Below, in pieces: positions 1 through 7,529 of a DNA stretch of 64,000 bases; the first letter of the stretch is position 1; the number at the start of each line of letters is the position of its first letter. Both the position numbers and the translations under genes were made by a program. The DNA is taken from NCBI RefSeq assembly GCF_004137085.1, contig NZ_QYBC01000021.1, forward strand, positions 1 through 64,000. Direction: 5' to 3'. A model generated the notes under the pieces. That model saw only the letters and a list, made by a program, of their open reading frames with translations, did no database searches and had not been told where the DNA came from. Source of the DNA: Lichenibacterium ramalinae (GTDB lineage: Bacteria > Pseudomonadota > Alphaproteobacteria > Rhizobiales > Beijerinckiaceae).

Positions 1-23
1 TCCGCGCCGAGCGCGACTTCTGA
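1..23 (+). CDS. 3' end of an upstream gene (last seven codons)
   Basis: The window opens in a frame reading RAERDF and then a TGA at 21-23. A strong hairpin terminator follows about 30 bases later, which is what a real gene end would look like. Too little is visible to identify the protein, and the call rests on the terminator as much as on the frame. Confidence 0.4.
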
Positions 24-51
24 GCGACGCCAAGCACAATCTCGCACTCGG

Positions 52-76
52 AAAGCCCGGCTCTGCCGGGCTTTTC
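52..76. terminator. Rho-independent terminator, probably bidirectional
   Basis: A perfect 10-bp stem (AAAGCCCGGC, loop TCT, GCCGGGCTTT) is followed by further T. The A/T flanks are symmetrical, so it can serve both the rightward gene ending at 23 and the leftward small gene whose stop codon is at 75-77. Confidence 0.85.
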
Positions 77-278
77 AATGACCGGTCTCGCCCGTCCTGA
101 TCGCGAAGAGCGCGATCGCCGCCAGTTCGGCCGGCGTGACGCTGCGGGGATCGTCGAGGGCGCGCGCCGCGATGGCCCTCACCTCCGGGACGGCGAGGAC
201 GGGCAGGTCCTCCACGTCGTGACCGTCAAGATACAGCGCCGCGAGTTGACGCAGGCGCTCGGCATCGACATCCAGCAC
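75..278 (-). CDS. Small hypothetical protein, 67 aa
   Basis: Unrecognised, acidic, helix-rich small protein beginning VLDVDAERLRQLAALYLDGH. I chose the GTG at 276-278 because the reverse strand has an AGGGGAG ribosome site about 9 bases upstream. The frame stays open much further upstream, but that part is Arg/Pro-rich and reads like high-G+C noise. The gene converges on the bidirectional terminator at 52-76. The residue pattern (alternating Leu/Ala with Asp/Glu) looks like a real soluble protein. No function can be assigned. Confidence 0.55.
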   Translation of the reverse strand: MLDVDAERLRQLAALYLDGHDVEDLPVLAVPEVRAIAARALDDPRSVTPAELAAIALFAIRTGETGH

Positions 279-755
279 CGATCGCTCCCCTGATCGCCCT
301 CGCGCGGGGTCTGCAGCCCCTGGCAGACCCCGGTTGCGGGGTGCCGAGACTTCAACCGCATCCCACCTGTCTGGACGATGAACCGGAGTTCGGGGACGGC
401 AGGTCGCCGAGAGGCCGGACCGCGCTCGGTTTCGGCGACGCCATCGTGCGTTTCGGGAGCGACGCTCCGCACATGGAGCGGGACCGCGGGCAGGCCGTCG
501 CGGCATAGCGTCGAGAGCGGTCTCGACTTTCCCGGACTGGCCTCGGCGACGCCGAGCCGATGGGACTGCTCTCGATTGGGAGTTGGAGCGAATGCGCCGG
601 CGGCGGAAGCGTTCTCGCGCTTCGCCCTTTTTCGCGGTCGTGGCCGGGCTCCTCCCGGCCGACGACGCCGGCCGTGCCGCAGAGCACGCGCCGGACGGCT
701 GCGGCCTTCACCGAGCGCGGGCCGACCCGTGTTCCGGGCTCGACCGCGGACGGCC
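279..755. other. Stretch without a recognisable gene
   Basis: Several open frames cross this stretch on both strands (for example 352-759 minus and 583-963 plus). All have Arg/Pro/Ser-rich translations typical of non-coding high-G+C DNA, with no supporting ribosome site. It contains short GC hairpins such as the one near 641-660, but nothing I can name. Confidence 0.5.
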
Positions 756-1055
756 TCACTCGGAGGTCATCGACCCATCCGAGCCGGTCGCATGGCCGAA
801 GGATTCCGGCGCCGACTCCGGCTTCACCACATACATGCCGGCGTCGCGGTCGGTCTCGGGCGCGGTGACGGCGGCCTTGGAGGCGTGCCGAACGCGGCGC
901 GAGGCGGGAGTGGAGCTCGTCGGGTTGCTGCTGGCGCCGAACTCGCCCGCCTGGCTGTTGTGAGCCGTCGCCGCCCGAGCCGGCAAAGACATCCCCACGA
1001 CCGGCCCCGCCAGGAGCGCAGCCATCGCCGTCATTCTGAGCATCGTCATGATCAT
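756..1055 (-). CDS. Small secreted protein, 99 aa
   Basis: Residues 1-28 form a clear Sec signal peptide: a short charged start, then TAMAALLAGPVVGMSLPARA, with a likely cut after the ARA. The mature part is about 70 residues, polar, Ser/Thr/Glu-rich, and contains the segment RDAGMYVVKPES. There is no recognised domain. A good sigma-70-like promoter lies about 70 bases upstream (1127-1154), in an AT-rich patch that stands out here. Probably a small periplasmic protein of unknown role. Confidence 0.7.
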   Translation of the reverse strand: MIMTMLRMTAMAALLAGPVVGMSLPARAATAHNSQAGEFGASSNPTSSTPASRRVRHASKAAVTAPETDRDAGMYVVKPESAPESFGHATGSDGSMTSE

Positions 1056-1126
1056 CTCCAGATCAGAAAACGATCCAATGCCTCTGACAAGTCGATGTTG
1101 CGGCGGAGAGGCGCGAGTGACCCTAA

Positions 1127-1154
1127 ATTATATTTTATACTCTGTCGCCGTCAC
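1127..1154 (-). promoter_or_regulatory. Sigma-70-like promoter for the secreted protein at 756-1055
   Basis: On the minus strand a GTGACG hexamer is followed after 16 bases by a perfect TATAAT, within an AT-rich patch (1124-1142). It would start transcription near 1120 and give a leader of about 65 bases before the ATG at 1055. Confidence 0.5.
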
Positions 1155-1221
1155 TTGTCCGGCATGGCATTTTGGTGCCTCAGGCCTGCCGCCGCGTGAC
1201 CGATACCGGGCAGCGAGGGTG

Positions 1222-1692
1222 TCAGGCGATCTGGCAGGGCGAGATCGGGTCGCTGCCGGGGAAGCTTTCCTGCAGGGCTTCGTCGAGCAATCGATCCTGG
1301 CGGGCTTTGAGGTCCTCGCCCGGCTGGAACTGTTCCGGGGCGGCATCGGCGGCACGGTCGGCGTCGATGGTCGCCGTGGGACGGTCCGCGACGGGGTCGG
1401 GCGCCGACCCCCGGGGCGATCCCGGTCCTGGTCCTGGTCCTGGTCCATGCTGGTCTCCGTCGCCGCCGGCCTCCCGCGCACGGGCGCGAGCGACCTCGCC
1501 GGGAGAAACGGCCTCCGTCCGTGGCGGGTTGCGGGGCTCCGCCGGGCGGACGCCCTTCGACGCCGTGGTGGCGGTGACGCCGAACAGTTCGCCCGCGGCT
1601 CCGGGTCCCGCCGGAGCGACCACGGCGACCGCGGCGAGCGCCTGCAGGTGACCGGCAGCCCGGTACAAAGTCTGGCGTGACGGTCGACCCAT
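1222..1692 (-). CDS. Hypothetical protein with C-terminal FPGSDP motif, 156 aa
   Basis: The last 25 residues, including RLLDEALQESFPGSDPIS, match a short tail I know from many small alphaproteobacterial proteins (consensus like LDEALEESFPASDP). Its function is unknown. The middle is low-complexity, with a Gly-Pro run (GPGPGPGPGSP) encoded by a short tandem repeat around 1424-1447. The N-terminal boundary is uncertain. The first ATG gives 156 residues, but the conserved tail alone could be the true product from a later start. Divergent from the small gene at 1744. Confidence 0.6.
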   Translation of the reverse strand: MGRPSRQTLYRAAGHLQALAAVAVVAPAGPGAAGELFGVTATTASKGVRPAEPRNPPRTEAVSPGEVARARAREAGGDGDQHGPGPGPGPGSPRGSAPDPVADRPTATIDADRAADAAPEQFQPGEDLKARQDRLLDEALQESFPGSDPISPCQIA

Positions 1693-1743
1693 CGCGCCCG
1701 GCAGGCGTTGCCCTGCCGTCGGAACGGTCGTGGAAGCGAGACG

Positions 1744-1920
1744 ATGGTGACTGAAGACGCGGTCCTGGCCGCCCTGGACAAGCCGAGGAAGCTTTATTCC
1801 ATCCTGCAGGCGACCGACCCCGGCGGCTCGACCGAGTCCCTGCAGGTCCTGCTGATGAAGATGCGCGGCGAGGGAAAGCTGGCCTTCGACATCAAGAAGG
1901 GGACGTGGCGCCGCGCCTGA
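1744..1920 (+). CDS. Small hypothetical protein, 58 aa, winged-helix-like
   Basis: The ATG at 1744 is preceded by GGAAGCGAG. The product begins MVTEDAVLAALDKPRKLYSI and ends in a basic GTWRRA. The pattern of a short helix, a KLYSIL helix, a Leu-rich helix and a final FDIKKGTWRR strand pair resembles a minimal winged helix (helices plus a beta wing), as in small regulators. That reading is inference from spacing only. An in-frame ATG at 1708 is possible, but its added residues are Arg-rich and have no ribosome site. Confidence 0.65.
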   Translation: MVTEDAVLAALDKPRKLYSILQATDPGGSTESLQVLLMKMRGEGKLAFDIKKGTWRRA

Positions 1921-2010
1921 CGGCGCCCTGCCCCGCTCGGCCGCCGGTCAGCCCAGCCCGGCGCGCCGGCGTCGGGCGCCGGACCGGCCGAAGGCGCCTG
2001 CTCCTCGCCT

Positions 2011-2298
2011 TCACGGTTCGCCGCCGGGCACCCGCGGCTCGCCGCCCGGCGGTCGAGGGTCCTGGTCGATGACGATCGTCATGGTGGCACGGAACACCAC
2101 GGTCCCGTCACGGTCGCGGACGGAGGTGGACAGCACCGTCTCGCCGCGCGGCATCGCGTGGTGGCTCAGGTCGCGCAGCAGGCCGAAGGCCTCGTGGGCC
2201 ACGTCGTCGGCCTTCGGCAGTTCGACACCGACCTCGTCTCGGAACCCGTCCCGGCCGTCATGCGTGTCGAAGAAGAATCGCGGCACATCCACTCTCAC
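2011..2298 (-). CDS. DUF6894 family protein, 95 aa
   Basis: The N-terminal PRFFFDTHDGRDGFRDEVGV followed by VELPKADDVAHEAFGLLRDL is the hallmark of the DUF6894 family. These are small proteins very common in several copies in Methylobacterium and Bradyrhizobium relatives, with no known biochemical role. The later VRDRDGTVVFRATMTIVI strand pair also fits. The last 15 residues carry a duplicated PGGEP, so the extreme C-terminus looks recently slipped or extended. Stands alone between unrelated genes. Confidence 0.8.
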   Translation of the reverse strand: MRVDVPRFFFDTHDGRDGFRDEVGVELPKADDVAHEAFGLLRDLSHHAMPRGETVLSTSVRDRDGTVVFRATMTIVIDQDPRPPGGEPRVPGGEP

Positions 2299-2484
2299 TC
2301 TCGGCGCCCAGAACCCTGGCTTCGGCCGGCGTGGCTAGAAGGTTACGGGTCGGCGCGCAACACACGAACCGGTGAACACGCCAGCCCCGCGGGGAGGCGC
2401 GGGCGTGGCGGCCGCCGGGCCCGGCGCGAGGCCGGTCAAACCCCCATCGTCGGGAGCGCGTTGCCGCCTTGATCGGAGCGTCAC

Positions 2485-3423
2485 ATGGGGCAGCGCAGCG
2501 TGATCGCGGTGGGCGGGTCCACCGGTGCCGTCGAAGGGTTGAAGACGCTCTGCGCCGGGCTCCCGCCCGACCTGGCGGCGGCGGTGCTCGTCGTCCTGCA
2601 TGTGGGCGCGGACGGCCGCAACCTGCTGGCCGGCATCCTCGACGGGCTCTGCCCCTTGCGGGTCGAGACCGCGGCCGACGGGCAGAGCGTGCAGCCGGGC
2701 CACGTCTACGTGGGCCCGGCCGGCCACCACCTCCTGGTCGTCGACGGCGTCGTGCGGCTCGGCCGGGGACCGCGCGAGAACATGGCGCGGCCGGCCATCG
2801 ATCCCCTGTTCCGCTCCGTGGCGGAGAGCTACGGGCCGGCCGCCATCGGGGTCTTGCTCAGCGGCCGGCTGAACGACGGCGCGGCGGGCCTGGCGGACCT
2901 GAAGCGGTGCGGCGGCGTCACCGTGGTGGAAAACCCGCTCGACGCGACCGTTCCGGACATGCCGTTCGGCGCCCTGCAGGCGAGCGAGGTGGATCATCGC
3001 GCCTCGCTGAAGAACCTCCCGTCCCTGCTGGCCACGCTGGTGGGCGAGGCGCCGGGCCCTCGCGTGCCGGTGCCCCGCCGCATCGCGCTCGAGATCGACA
3101 TCGCGCTCGGGCGGCCCTGCCTGTCCGGCACGATCTCGGCCATGGGCGAGCCCGTGGCCCTGGCCTGCCCAGATGGCTTCGGGCCCCTGTCCGACATCGA
3201 GGCCGATCCACCGCCACGGCCCCACTGTCAGGTCGCCGTCGACGAGGCCATCCGGGTGGCGCTGCGGATCGTCGAGGAACGCGCCGTCCTGATCGAGCGC
3301 ATGGCGGAGGATGCGAGACGCATGAACCGCGTGAAGTCCGCCGGCGACTTCGACGCCCGGGCCGGGGAGCTCCGGGGCTACGCCGACGTGCTGCGCGGGG
3401 CGGCCCTGGGGGCGCTGCCCTGA
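2485..3423 (+). CDS. Orphan CheB-type protein-glutamate methylesterase, 312 aa
   Basis: Residues 1-185 are a CheB methylesterase/deamidase domain. The catalytic triad is visible: Ser12 in GGSTGA, His39 in VVLHVGADG, and Asp131 in SGRLNDGAAGL. There is no receiver domain, so it would not be switched by phosphorylation in the classical way. Residues 190-312 form an extra C-terminal region ending in a helical stretch (AIRVALRIVEERAVLIERMA). No chemotaxis genes are nearby. In soil alphaproteobacteria such free CheB domains often sit with stress or two-component genes. Here it stands among small orphan genes, so its substrate is unknown. Confidence 0.85.
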   Translation: MGQRSVIAVGGSTGAVEGLKTLCAGLPPDLAAAVLVVLHVGADGRNLLAGILDGLCPLRVETAADGQSVQPGHVYVGPAGHHLLVVDGVVRLGRGPRENMARPAIDPLFRSVAESYGPAAIGVLLSGRLNDGAAGLADLKRCGGVTVVENPLDATVPDMPFGALQASEVDHRASLKNLPSLLATLVGEAPGPRVPVPRRIALEIDIALGRPCLSGTISAMGEPVALACPDGFGPLSDIEADPPPRPHCQVAVDEAIRVALRIVEERAVLIERMAEDARRMNRVKSAGDFDARAGELRGYADVLRGAALGALP

Positions 3424-3499
3424 AGTTGAGCCTTCACTAACGCTCTCGGCCCATGATGCGGATCCGAATCGAAGGTTTCATGAACCAAGGCAAAGGCAG

Positions 3500-3745
3500 A
3501 TGCGCTTCCGCAGCGAGTGGCTGACCCTCTTCACCTTGACGGCCGTCGCGGTCGGCGCCGTCTCGCTGCCGAGAGGCCTGGCACCCGCTGCGGTCGCGTT
3601 CGCGCCCGGGGCCGGAACCGCTGGCGCCGTCGCCAGGCGTGCCGACCTGATGGCGGCCGGGGTGGACCTCATGCCGATCGGCACGGCGCGGGCCGTCGGC
3701 AGGGCCAAGTCCCTGCGCGCCAGACCTATGCCGGACCGCCCGTGA
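3500..3745 (+). CDS. Small putative exported protein, 81 aa
   Basis: Starts at an ATG with AAAGG just upstream. The N-terminus (MRFRSEWLTLFTLTAVAVGA) is basic and then hydrophobic, like a signal peptide or a single membrane anchor. The rest is Ala/Arg-rich with no known motif. Its stop codon overlaps the GTG of the lipoprotein gene at 3742 (GTGA), so the two are probably translated together. Composition alone does not rule out chance. The overlap and the hydrophobic start are the main support. Confidence 0.45.
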   Translation: MRFRSEWLTLFTLTAVAVGAVSLPRGLAPAAVAFAPGAGTAGAVARRADLMAAGVDLMPIGTARAVGRAKSLRARPMPDRP

Positions 3746-4098
3746 CGAGGGTCGCGGCGCCGCCGCCCGTGCCCCGGGCCGGTGGGATCCCGCCCCGACC
3801 GTTCATCACCTGCGGCCTGCTGGCCGTCGCGCTGGCGGCCTGCGCCACCGCACCGGAGGACGGCGGCGCCTTCGCCAGCGCCACCCACCAGTGCATGGCG
3901 GTGAACCCCGGCTTCACCGATGCCTGGGCCTGCATCCGCAAGCTCATCACGCGGGGGAACGTCGGGGCCGAGGACGCGGGCCGGGCGAGCCTCGAGGACC
4001 TCGGCGAGGGCCTGAACCGGCAGCTCGCCGACGAGAGCCTGACGAGCGCCGAAGCCCGGGCGCGCCTCTCCGCCGGCCTCCCGGCCGCGCGGCCCTGA
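3742..4098 (+). CDS. Small lipoprotein, 118 aa
   Basis: Begins at a GTG that overlaps the preceding stop (GTGA). After a proline-rich start comes FITCGLLAVALAACATAPE. The LAAC is a good lipobox, so the mature protein would be lipidated on that Cys and held in the outer or inner membrane. Mature residues contain two further cysteines (QCMAVNP, AWACIRK) about 13 apart, which may form a disulphide. The C-terminal half is helical. No family recognised. A role in the envelope is inferred from the lipobox only. Confidence 0.7.
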   Translation: MTRVAAPPPVPRAGGIPPRPFITCGLLAVALAACATAPEDGGAFASATHQCMAVNPGFTDAWACIRKLITRGNVGAEDAGRASLEDLGEGLNRQLADESLTSAEARARLSAGLPAARP

Positions 4099-4104
4099 CC
4101 CGGG

Positions 4105-4659
4105 CTATTCGGCGGCTTCCCGCAGGGTGATGGACTGCAGGACGGAATGGATCGGCGACTTGCGGCCGAAGGCGGCCACAACCTGGCCCTGCAGCCGCGT
4201 CGAGCGGGCATCGGCGGCCGCCACGCGCTCCCGCGCTTCCATGGTGGCGGCTTCGAGCAGCAGGACCTGGGCTTCGACCAGTTCCGAGCGCGCCTTCAGC
4301 TCGTCGATCTCCTTGCGGTGAAAGGACGCCTGCGTCCGCAACTCCACCGCGATGGACTTCCATCGCTCGCTCGTCTGCTCGTGCTCGGCGGCGCGCTCGC
4401 CCGCCTCGGCGAGATCGTGTTCCAGGATCTCACAGCGCGTGGCCAGGATCTCGATGGCCCGCGACGCCTTGTGGAGGAGCCCGTCGAAGCCCTCGGGCTC
4501 GCCCGAAGGTCCCTCGAGGGCCGCCACCGCGGCCGGCGGTGCCACCTCGGGGCGCTCCCGCGGGTGGAAGACCCGGTCCATGAAGGTCCCGATCTCCGCC
4601 AGATGCGCGAGGTCGAGCACGTCGCCTCCCCTGTCGCGTCCGAAGGCACTCTCCATCAT
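4105..4659 (-). CDS. Coiled-coil protein under a CtrA box, 184 aa
   Basis: Soluble, highly charged protein. Residues about 60-160 are a long heptad-rich coiled coil (for example EHEQTSERWKSIAVELRTQA and LVEAQVLLLEAATMEARERV). It ends SVLQSITLREAAE and has no signal peptide or membrane segment. A consensus CtrA binding site (4706-4722) lies about 50 bases upstream of the start, pointing to cell-cycle-timed expression. Short coiled-coil proteins in this lineage often act as polar scaffolds or division factors, but that role is inference. I do not recognise the family. Confidence 0.75.
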   Translation of the reverse strand: MMESAFGRDRGGDVLDLAHLAEIGTFMDRVFHPRERPEVAPPAAVAALEGPSGEPEGFDGLLHKASRAIEILATRCEILEHDLAEAGERAAEHEQTSERWKSIAVELRTQASFHRKEIDELKARSELVEAQVLLLEAATMEARERVAAADARSTRLQGQVVAAFGRKSPIHSVLQSITLREAAE

Positions 4660-4705
4660 CGCCGTCCCCGCCCTGCCTCAACCCCCGCATCTTCGTGCCG
4701 GCATG

Positions 4706-4722
4706 GTTAATGGGCGGTTAAA
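4706..4722 (-). promoter_or_regulatory. CtrA binding site (full consensus)
   Basis: Read on the minus strand this is TTAA-CCGCCCA-TTAAC, an exact match to the alphaproteobacterial CtrA consensus TTAA-N7-TTAAC. It lies 47 bases upstream of the coiled-coil gene start at 4659, inside the only AT-rich patch of that intergenic region. Confidence 0.75.
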
Positions 4723-4835
4723 CGACCTACCGGGGATGGAAGCCGGGCCTGCCTCGGCCCGGTTTCCATCCGCTGCGTTGTCGGCGGACCTCCGTGCAAG
4801 GCCGCCTGCGGCCCAAGCCCGTCAACGGACGCCCG

Positions 4836-5036
4836 TCACCGGGCGTGCCGGTCCTCGCTCCGCGCGAGTTCCTCGAGTTTTTCGACCGGGACGGCGTCGC
4901 CGTCGTCGTCGATGATGGCCGTCAAGCGGAACCCGTCGCCGGACAGGCTGCGGACGGCCTGCAGCGCCTGGAGGGCGGTGGGGCGGGTGATGCCGGTCGA
5001 CCTTTCGGTCGTCCGGGCCATGATCCGATAGGACAT
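4836..5036 (-). CDS. Small hypothetical protein, 66 aa
   Basis: The ATG at 5034-5036 has an AAGGAAG ribosome site 6-7 bases upstream, which fixes the start. The frame is open much further back, but only with Arg/Pro-rich sequence. The product, beginning MSYRIMARTTERSTGITRPT, has an amphipathic helix (ALQALQAVRSL) and then FRLTAIIDDDGDAVPVEKLE. This layout is common in short alphaproteobacterial proteins that have no assigned function. Unrecognised at the family level. Confidence 0.7.
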   Translation of the reverse strand: MSYRIMARTTERSTGITRPTALQALQAVRSLSGDGFRLTAIIDDDGDAVPVEKLEELARSEDRHAR

Positions 5037-5370
5037 GGGATCTTCCTTCTTAGGGCTGGGATCGCCCGATGGGTGGATCACTGCCGCACGACCACACACG
5101 ACGCGCACGGACGGTGAAGCGGGCCTGTCGGGCGCCGCCGAGCGGAACCCACCACAGGCCTGCGGCCGGGGCAAGCCGGGCCCGCGCAGGCGTGCCATTC
5201 CACCAGCCGGCAGGTCGCCCGGGCCGGCGCGCCGTCAACGCCGCGGGCCTGGACGGCAGTGCGAGACGGCCTCGGAGCCCGCGAAGGTCTCGCACCTGCG
5301 CCGGAACGGCCGCGGAAAACCGCGAAACGTTTCCCTGCGATGTCGGGCATGGGGCGCTCGTTCACGGACC
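5037..5370. other. Intergenic stretch, no gene seen
   Basis: Lies between the stop of the NUDIX gene and the start of the 66-residue protein, both on the minus strand. It should hold the promoter of the latter, but I see no convincing -35/-10 pair. Open frames crossing it are Arg-rich shadows. Confidence 0.4.
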
Positions 5371-6003
5371 TCAGGCCAGCGCGACGTCCGGGTCGATCCA
5401 GCCCTTCGGCGAGGCCGAAGCGGCGTCGCGCCGCCCGACATGCTGGGTGAACAGGGGCGCGCCCTCCCCCGGCATCCCGCCGGCGAGCGCCGCCAGAACC
5501 TCCCGGTACACGCCGTGGCTGGGATAGAGGTGGTCCGGACAGGTCGCGAACCAGCGCAGGTCTCCCGCCCGCGGCACCTCGCCGGCCGCGAGGACGCGGC
5601 GGCCCGGCTCGCCGCAGAGCCGTGCCGGATAGCACAGCGAGACCGAGTGGCCGCGGTCGTCGAAGATCTGCACGACGGCGACGACACCGCCGGTCACCGC
5701 CACGTCGCAGCCGAACTCCTCGCGGGCGCAGGCCGCGATGCGGTGGCCGATCTCTTCCCGGTGGCGGATGATGCTGCCGGGCACGTGCCAGCCGGTCCCG
5801 AAAGGGTCGTCCCGCCAGGCGAGGAGCACGCCTGCGTCGGCGTCGCGCACCAGGAGGTCGATGTTGCTCGTCGCCGCGACCTCGGTGACGAAGCGGAACA
5901 GCGGCCAGGGCAGGTCGCCGCCGCTTCCGCTGACCTTGGCCAGCAACCCCTCCAGCATCGTCACCTCGGCGGCGGTCAGGGCCTTGTCCTGGCGTTCGGT
6001 CAT
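5371..6003 (-). CDS. NUDIX hydrolase, GDP-mannose mannosyl hydrolase-like, 210 aa
   Basis: The ATG at 6001-6003 has AGGAGAACGCC directly upstream. Residues about 45-150 carry the NUDIX fold: NIDLLVRDADAGVLLAWRDD, then a degenerate NUDIX box (PGSIIRHREEIGHRIAACAR followed by EEFGCDV). The box lacks the canonical REUXEE spacing. That is typical of the Gmm/GDPMH-type NUDIX proteins, which cut GDP-sugars to GDP and sugar. The C-terminal DLRWFATCPDHLYPSHGVYR matches the usual phosphosugar-binding end of that group. The exact substrate cannot be read from sequence. Single-gene unit. Confidence 0.8.
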   Translation of the reverse strand: MTERQDKALTAAEVTMLEGLLAKVSGSGGDLPWPLFRFVTEVAATSNIDLLVRDADAGVLLAWRDDPFGTGWHVPGSIIRHREEIGHRIAACAREEFGCDVAVTGGVVAVVQIFDDRGHSVSLCYPARLCGEPGRRVLAAGEVPRAGDLRWFATCPDHLYPSHGVYREVLAALAGGMPGEGAPLFTQHVGRRDAASASPKGWIDPDVALA

Positions 6004-6170
6004 GGCGTTCTCCTGGTCGGCCCGCGGCGGGAGCGGATCCGCCGAGAGCGGAAGCGCTTGCCGCCCATACGGGGCAACGGTCGCACATCGTCGGCGCTCC
6101 CGCACGGACGGCCGGCTCGCCCCGCCGGTCGCCCGCCGGGTCGCCGAACTCAGGTCGACGGTGCCGTTTC

Positions 6171-6330
6171 GCCCTTCTCCCCTCTGGGGAGACGGTGGCG
6201 CGAAGCGCCGGATGAGGGGTCACGACGGGGTGAAACGCCAAAGCGTCGATGCACGGAGCCTGCGCGGGGCTCCCACCCTCATCCGACGCCGCTGCGCGGC
6301 GCCACCTTCTCCCGCCAGCGGGAGAAGGGC
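6171..6330. repeat. Pair of inverted palindromic repeat units
   Basis: Unit A (6171-6219, starting GCCCTTCTCC and ending GATGAGGGG) and unit B (6273-6330, starting CACCCTCATCCGACG and ending GGGAGAAGGGC) are diverged inverted copies of each other. Each also has its own internal hairpin. Units of this type (CTCATCCG...GCCACCTTCTCCCG...GGGAGAAGGG) are a widespread intergenic palindromic repeat in Rhizobiales-type genomes. The pair occupies the gap between the NUDIX gene and the small exported protein at 6465. Confidence 0.75.
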
Positions 6331-6464
6331 GCTCCCGACGCTTCCACGTCGACCCGAACTCGGCGCTTTGGGTCGCCCGCGGCGTCAGTGGCATCGGCGG
6401 GCGGATGGGTGCAAGCTGCAGCGTCCCCGCGGTGCCGCACCACCGCCTGCGCGAGGTCCCGACC

Positions 6465-6665
6465 ATGCGTCCAGCAGCCCCTCCGGCCTCCGGCCGCCAT
6501 CTGGTCCTCTGCTTCGTCGCCGTGGCCGGGCTCCTCGCCGCCGCCGACGTCGCGGCGGCACCGGCCGGGTCCGCCATCACCACCACGACCCAGCGGTCCA
6601 TCTCCGCCGGGGCGCGGCACCATTCCTCCCCCATCAAACGCTACCGGAGGCACCGGCCGTCCTGA
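6465..6665 (+). CDS. Small exported protein, 66 aa
   Basis: Residues 1-32 are a signal peptide: a polar start, then HLVLCFVAVAGLLAAADVAA. The mature part is only about 34 residues, Ser/Thr-rich and then strongly basic (SPIKRYRRHRPS). The ATG follows a weak GAGGT. The mature peptide has no recognised family. Its basic tail could bind nucleic acid or anionic polymers, which is speculation. Divergent coding on either side supports it being a separate gene. Confidence 0.55.
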   Translation: MRPAAPPASGRHLVLCFVAVAGLLAAADVAAAPAGSAITTTTQRSISAGARHHSSPIKRYRRHRPS

Positions 6666-6691
6666 GGAGGGGAGCATCCCTTCACGGACGC

Positions 6692-6925
6692 TCAGCGATA
6701 GGCCGGCGCGATCCTGCGGCCGTAGCGGTAGTTTCCGACGCGGCTCCGCTTCGAGATGGCGCGACCCGCCAGGCATCCGCCGACGGCCCCCAGCACGCCG
6801 TGGCCGACCGCGTGGCCGGCCAGGCCGCCGACCAGCGCACCCTTGATGCAGCCGCGGGCCTCGGCCACGGTCGGCGCCACCAGCAGGGCTCCGGCGCACA
6901 CAGCAGAGATGATGAAGTGACGCAT
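6692..6925 (-). CDS. Small glycine-zipper exported protein, 77 aa
   Basis: Signal peptide in residues 1-23 (MRHFIISAVCAGALLVAPTV, cut after AEA). Then a glycine-zipper hydrophobic stretch, GALVGGLAGHAVGHGVLGAV, followed by GGCLAGRAISKR and a basic, Tyr-rich end. Two cysteines flank the zipper. This layout is common among short alphaproteobacterial envelope proteins, where the zipper packs into or along a membrane. The function of this member is not known. Single gene. Confidence 0.75.
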   Translation of the reverse strand: MRHFIISAVCAGALLVAPTVAEARGCIKGALVGGLAGHAVGHGVLGAVGGCLAGRAISKRSRVGNYRYGRRIAPAYR

Positions 6926-7047
6926 GCCGTTCTCCGTCGAGGGCTGCGGGAGGCAGCACCATCGGATCTATAACGGCCCTGGCGGGCCTGCGTTGCTTTA
7001 TGAGCTTGGTCTCATGTGGCTCGTTCGAAAAGGAAGACTTGCACCGC

Positions 7048-7470
7048 ATGCCCACTCCCCTGCCCGCCGAGGCGGCCCGCCCCGCTCCCGTGACGCCGGA
7101 CGGCCGTTACCTCGTCGTGCGGGGACGCCTGTGGCGCCGCGCCGACCCGGCCCTGCCCGAGGCCGAGCGCGAGCGGCTCGTCCACGCCTTGATGACGGCC
7201 CGCCGCGGCGTGGCGGCGGCGAAGCGGACCCGGGATCCGGAGGCCGAGGCCGCGGCCCGCGCCGCGGTCGACCTGGCGAAGCACGGGCTCGGCGAACGCG
7301 GGCCGGTGTGGTGGACGGATGGTGCGCCGGACCTCAACCGACACATGGCCCGGACCACGCCCTATGCCGAATGGTATGCGGCCGTGGCGCCGTCCGACCG
7401 CGACGGGACTGCCGAAAGAACCCGCCCGGACCGGGCTGCGGCGACCCGCCCCCGGGGCTTTCGTGCCTGA
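7048..7470 (+). CDS. Conserved hypothetical protein, 140 aa
   Basis: The core (PVTPDGRYLVVRGRLWRRAD, later LGERGPVWWTDGAPDLNRHM and ARTTPYAEWYAA) is a recurring family in Methylobacterium, Bradyrhizobium and relatives, always annotated as hypothetical. The domain is helical and rich in Arg and Ala, with an invariant Trp pair and a conserved Asn-Arg-His. The ATG at 7048 gives the usual N-terminus. The frame is open from 7000, but those residues do not belong to the family. The Arg-rich C-terminal 25 residues are not part of the family and may be an extension. Confidence 0.75.
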   Translation: MPTPLPAEAARPAPVTPDGRYLVVRGRLWRRADPALPEAERERLVHALMTARRGVAAAKRTRDPEAEAAARAAVDLAKHGLGERGPVWWTDGAPDLNRHMARTTPYAEWYAAVAPSDRDGTAERTRPDRAAATRPRGFRA

Positions 7471-7529
7471 CGCGACTTGGAGACCGGGGACCGGCGGCAC
7501 TCCACCCAGACCCGACGCCGTCCCGCCAA

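Noticed and set aside
352-759. Possible 135-residue protein on the minus strand
   Set aside because: Arg/Ser/Pro-rich, no ribosome site, and overlaps equally open frames on the other strand.
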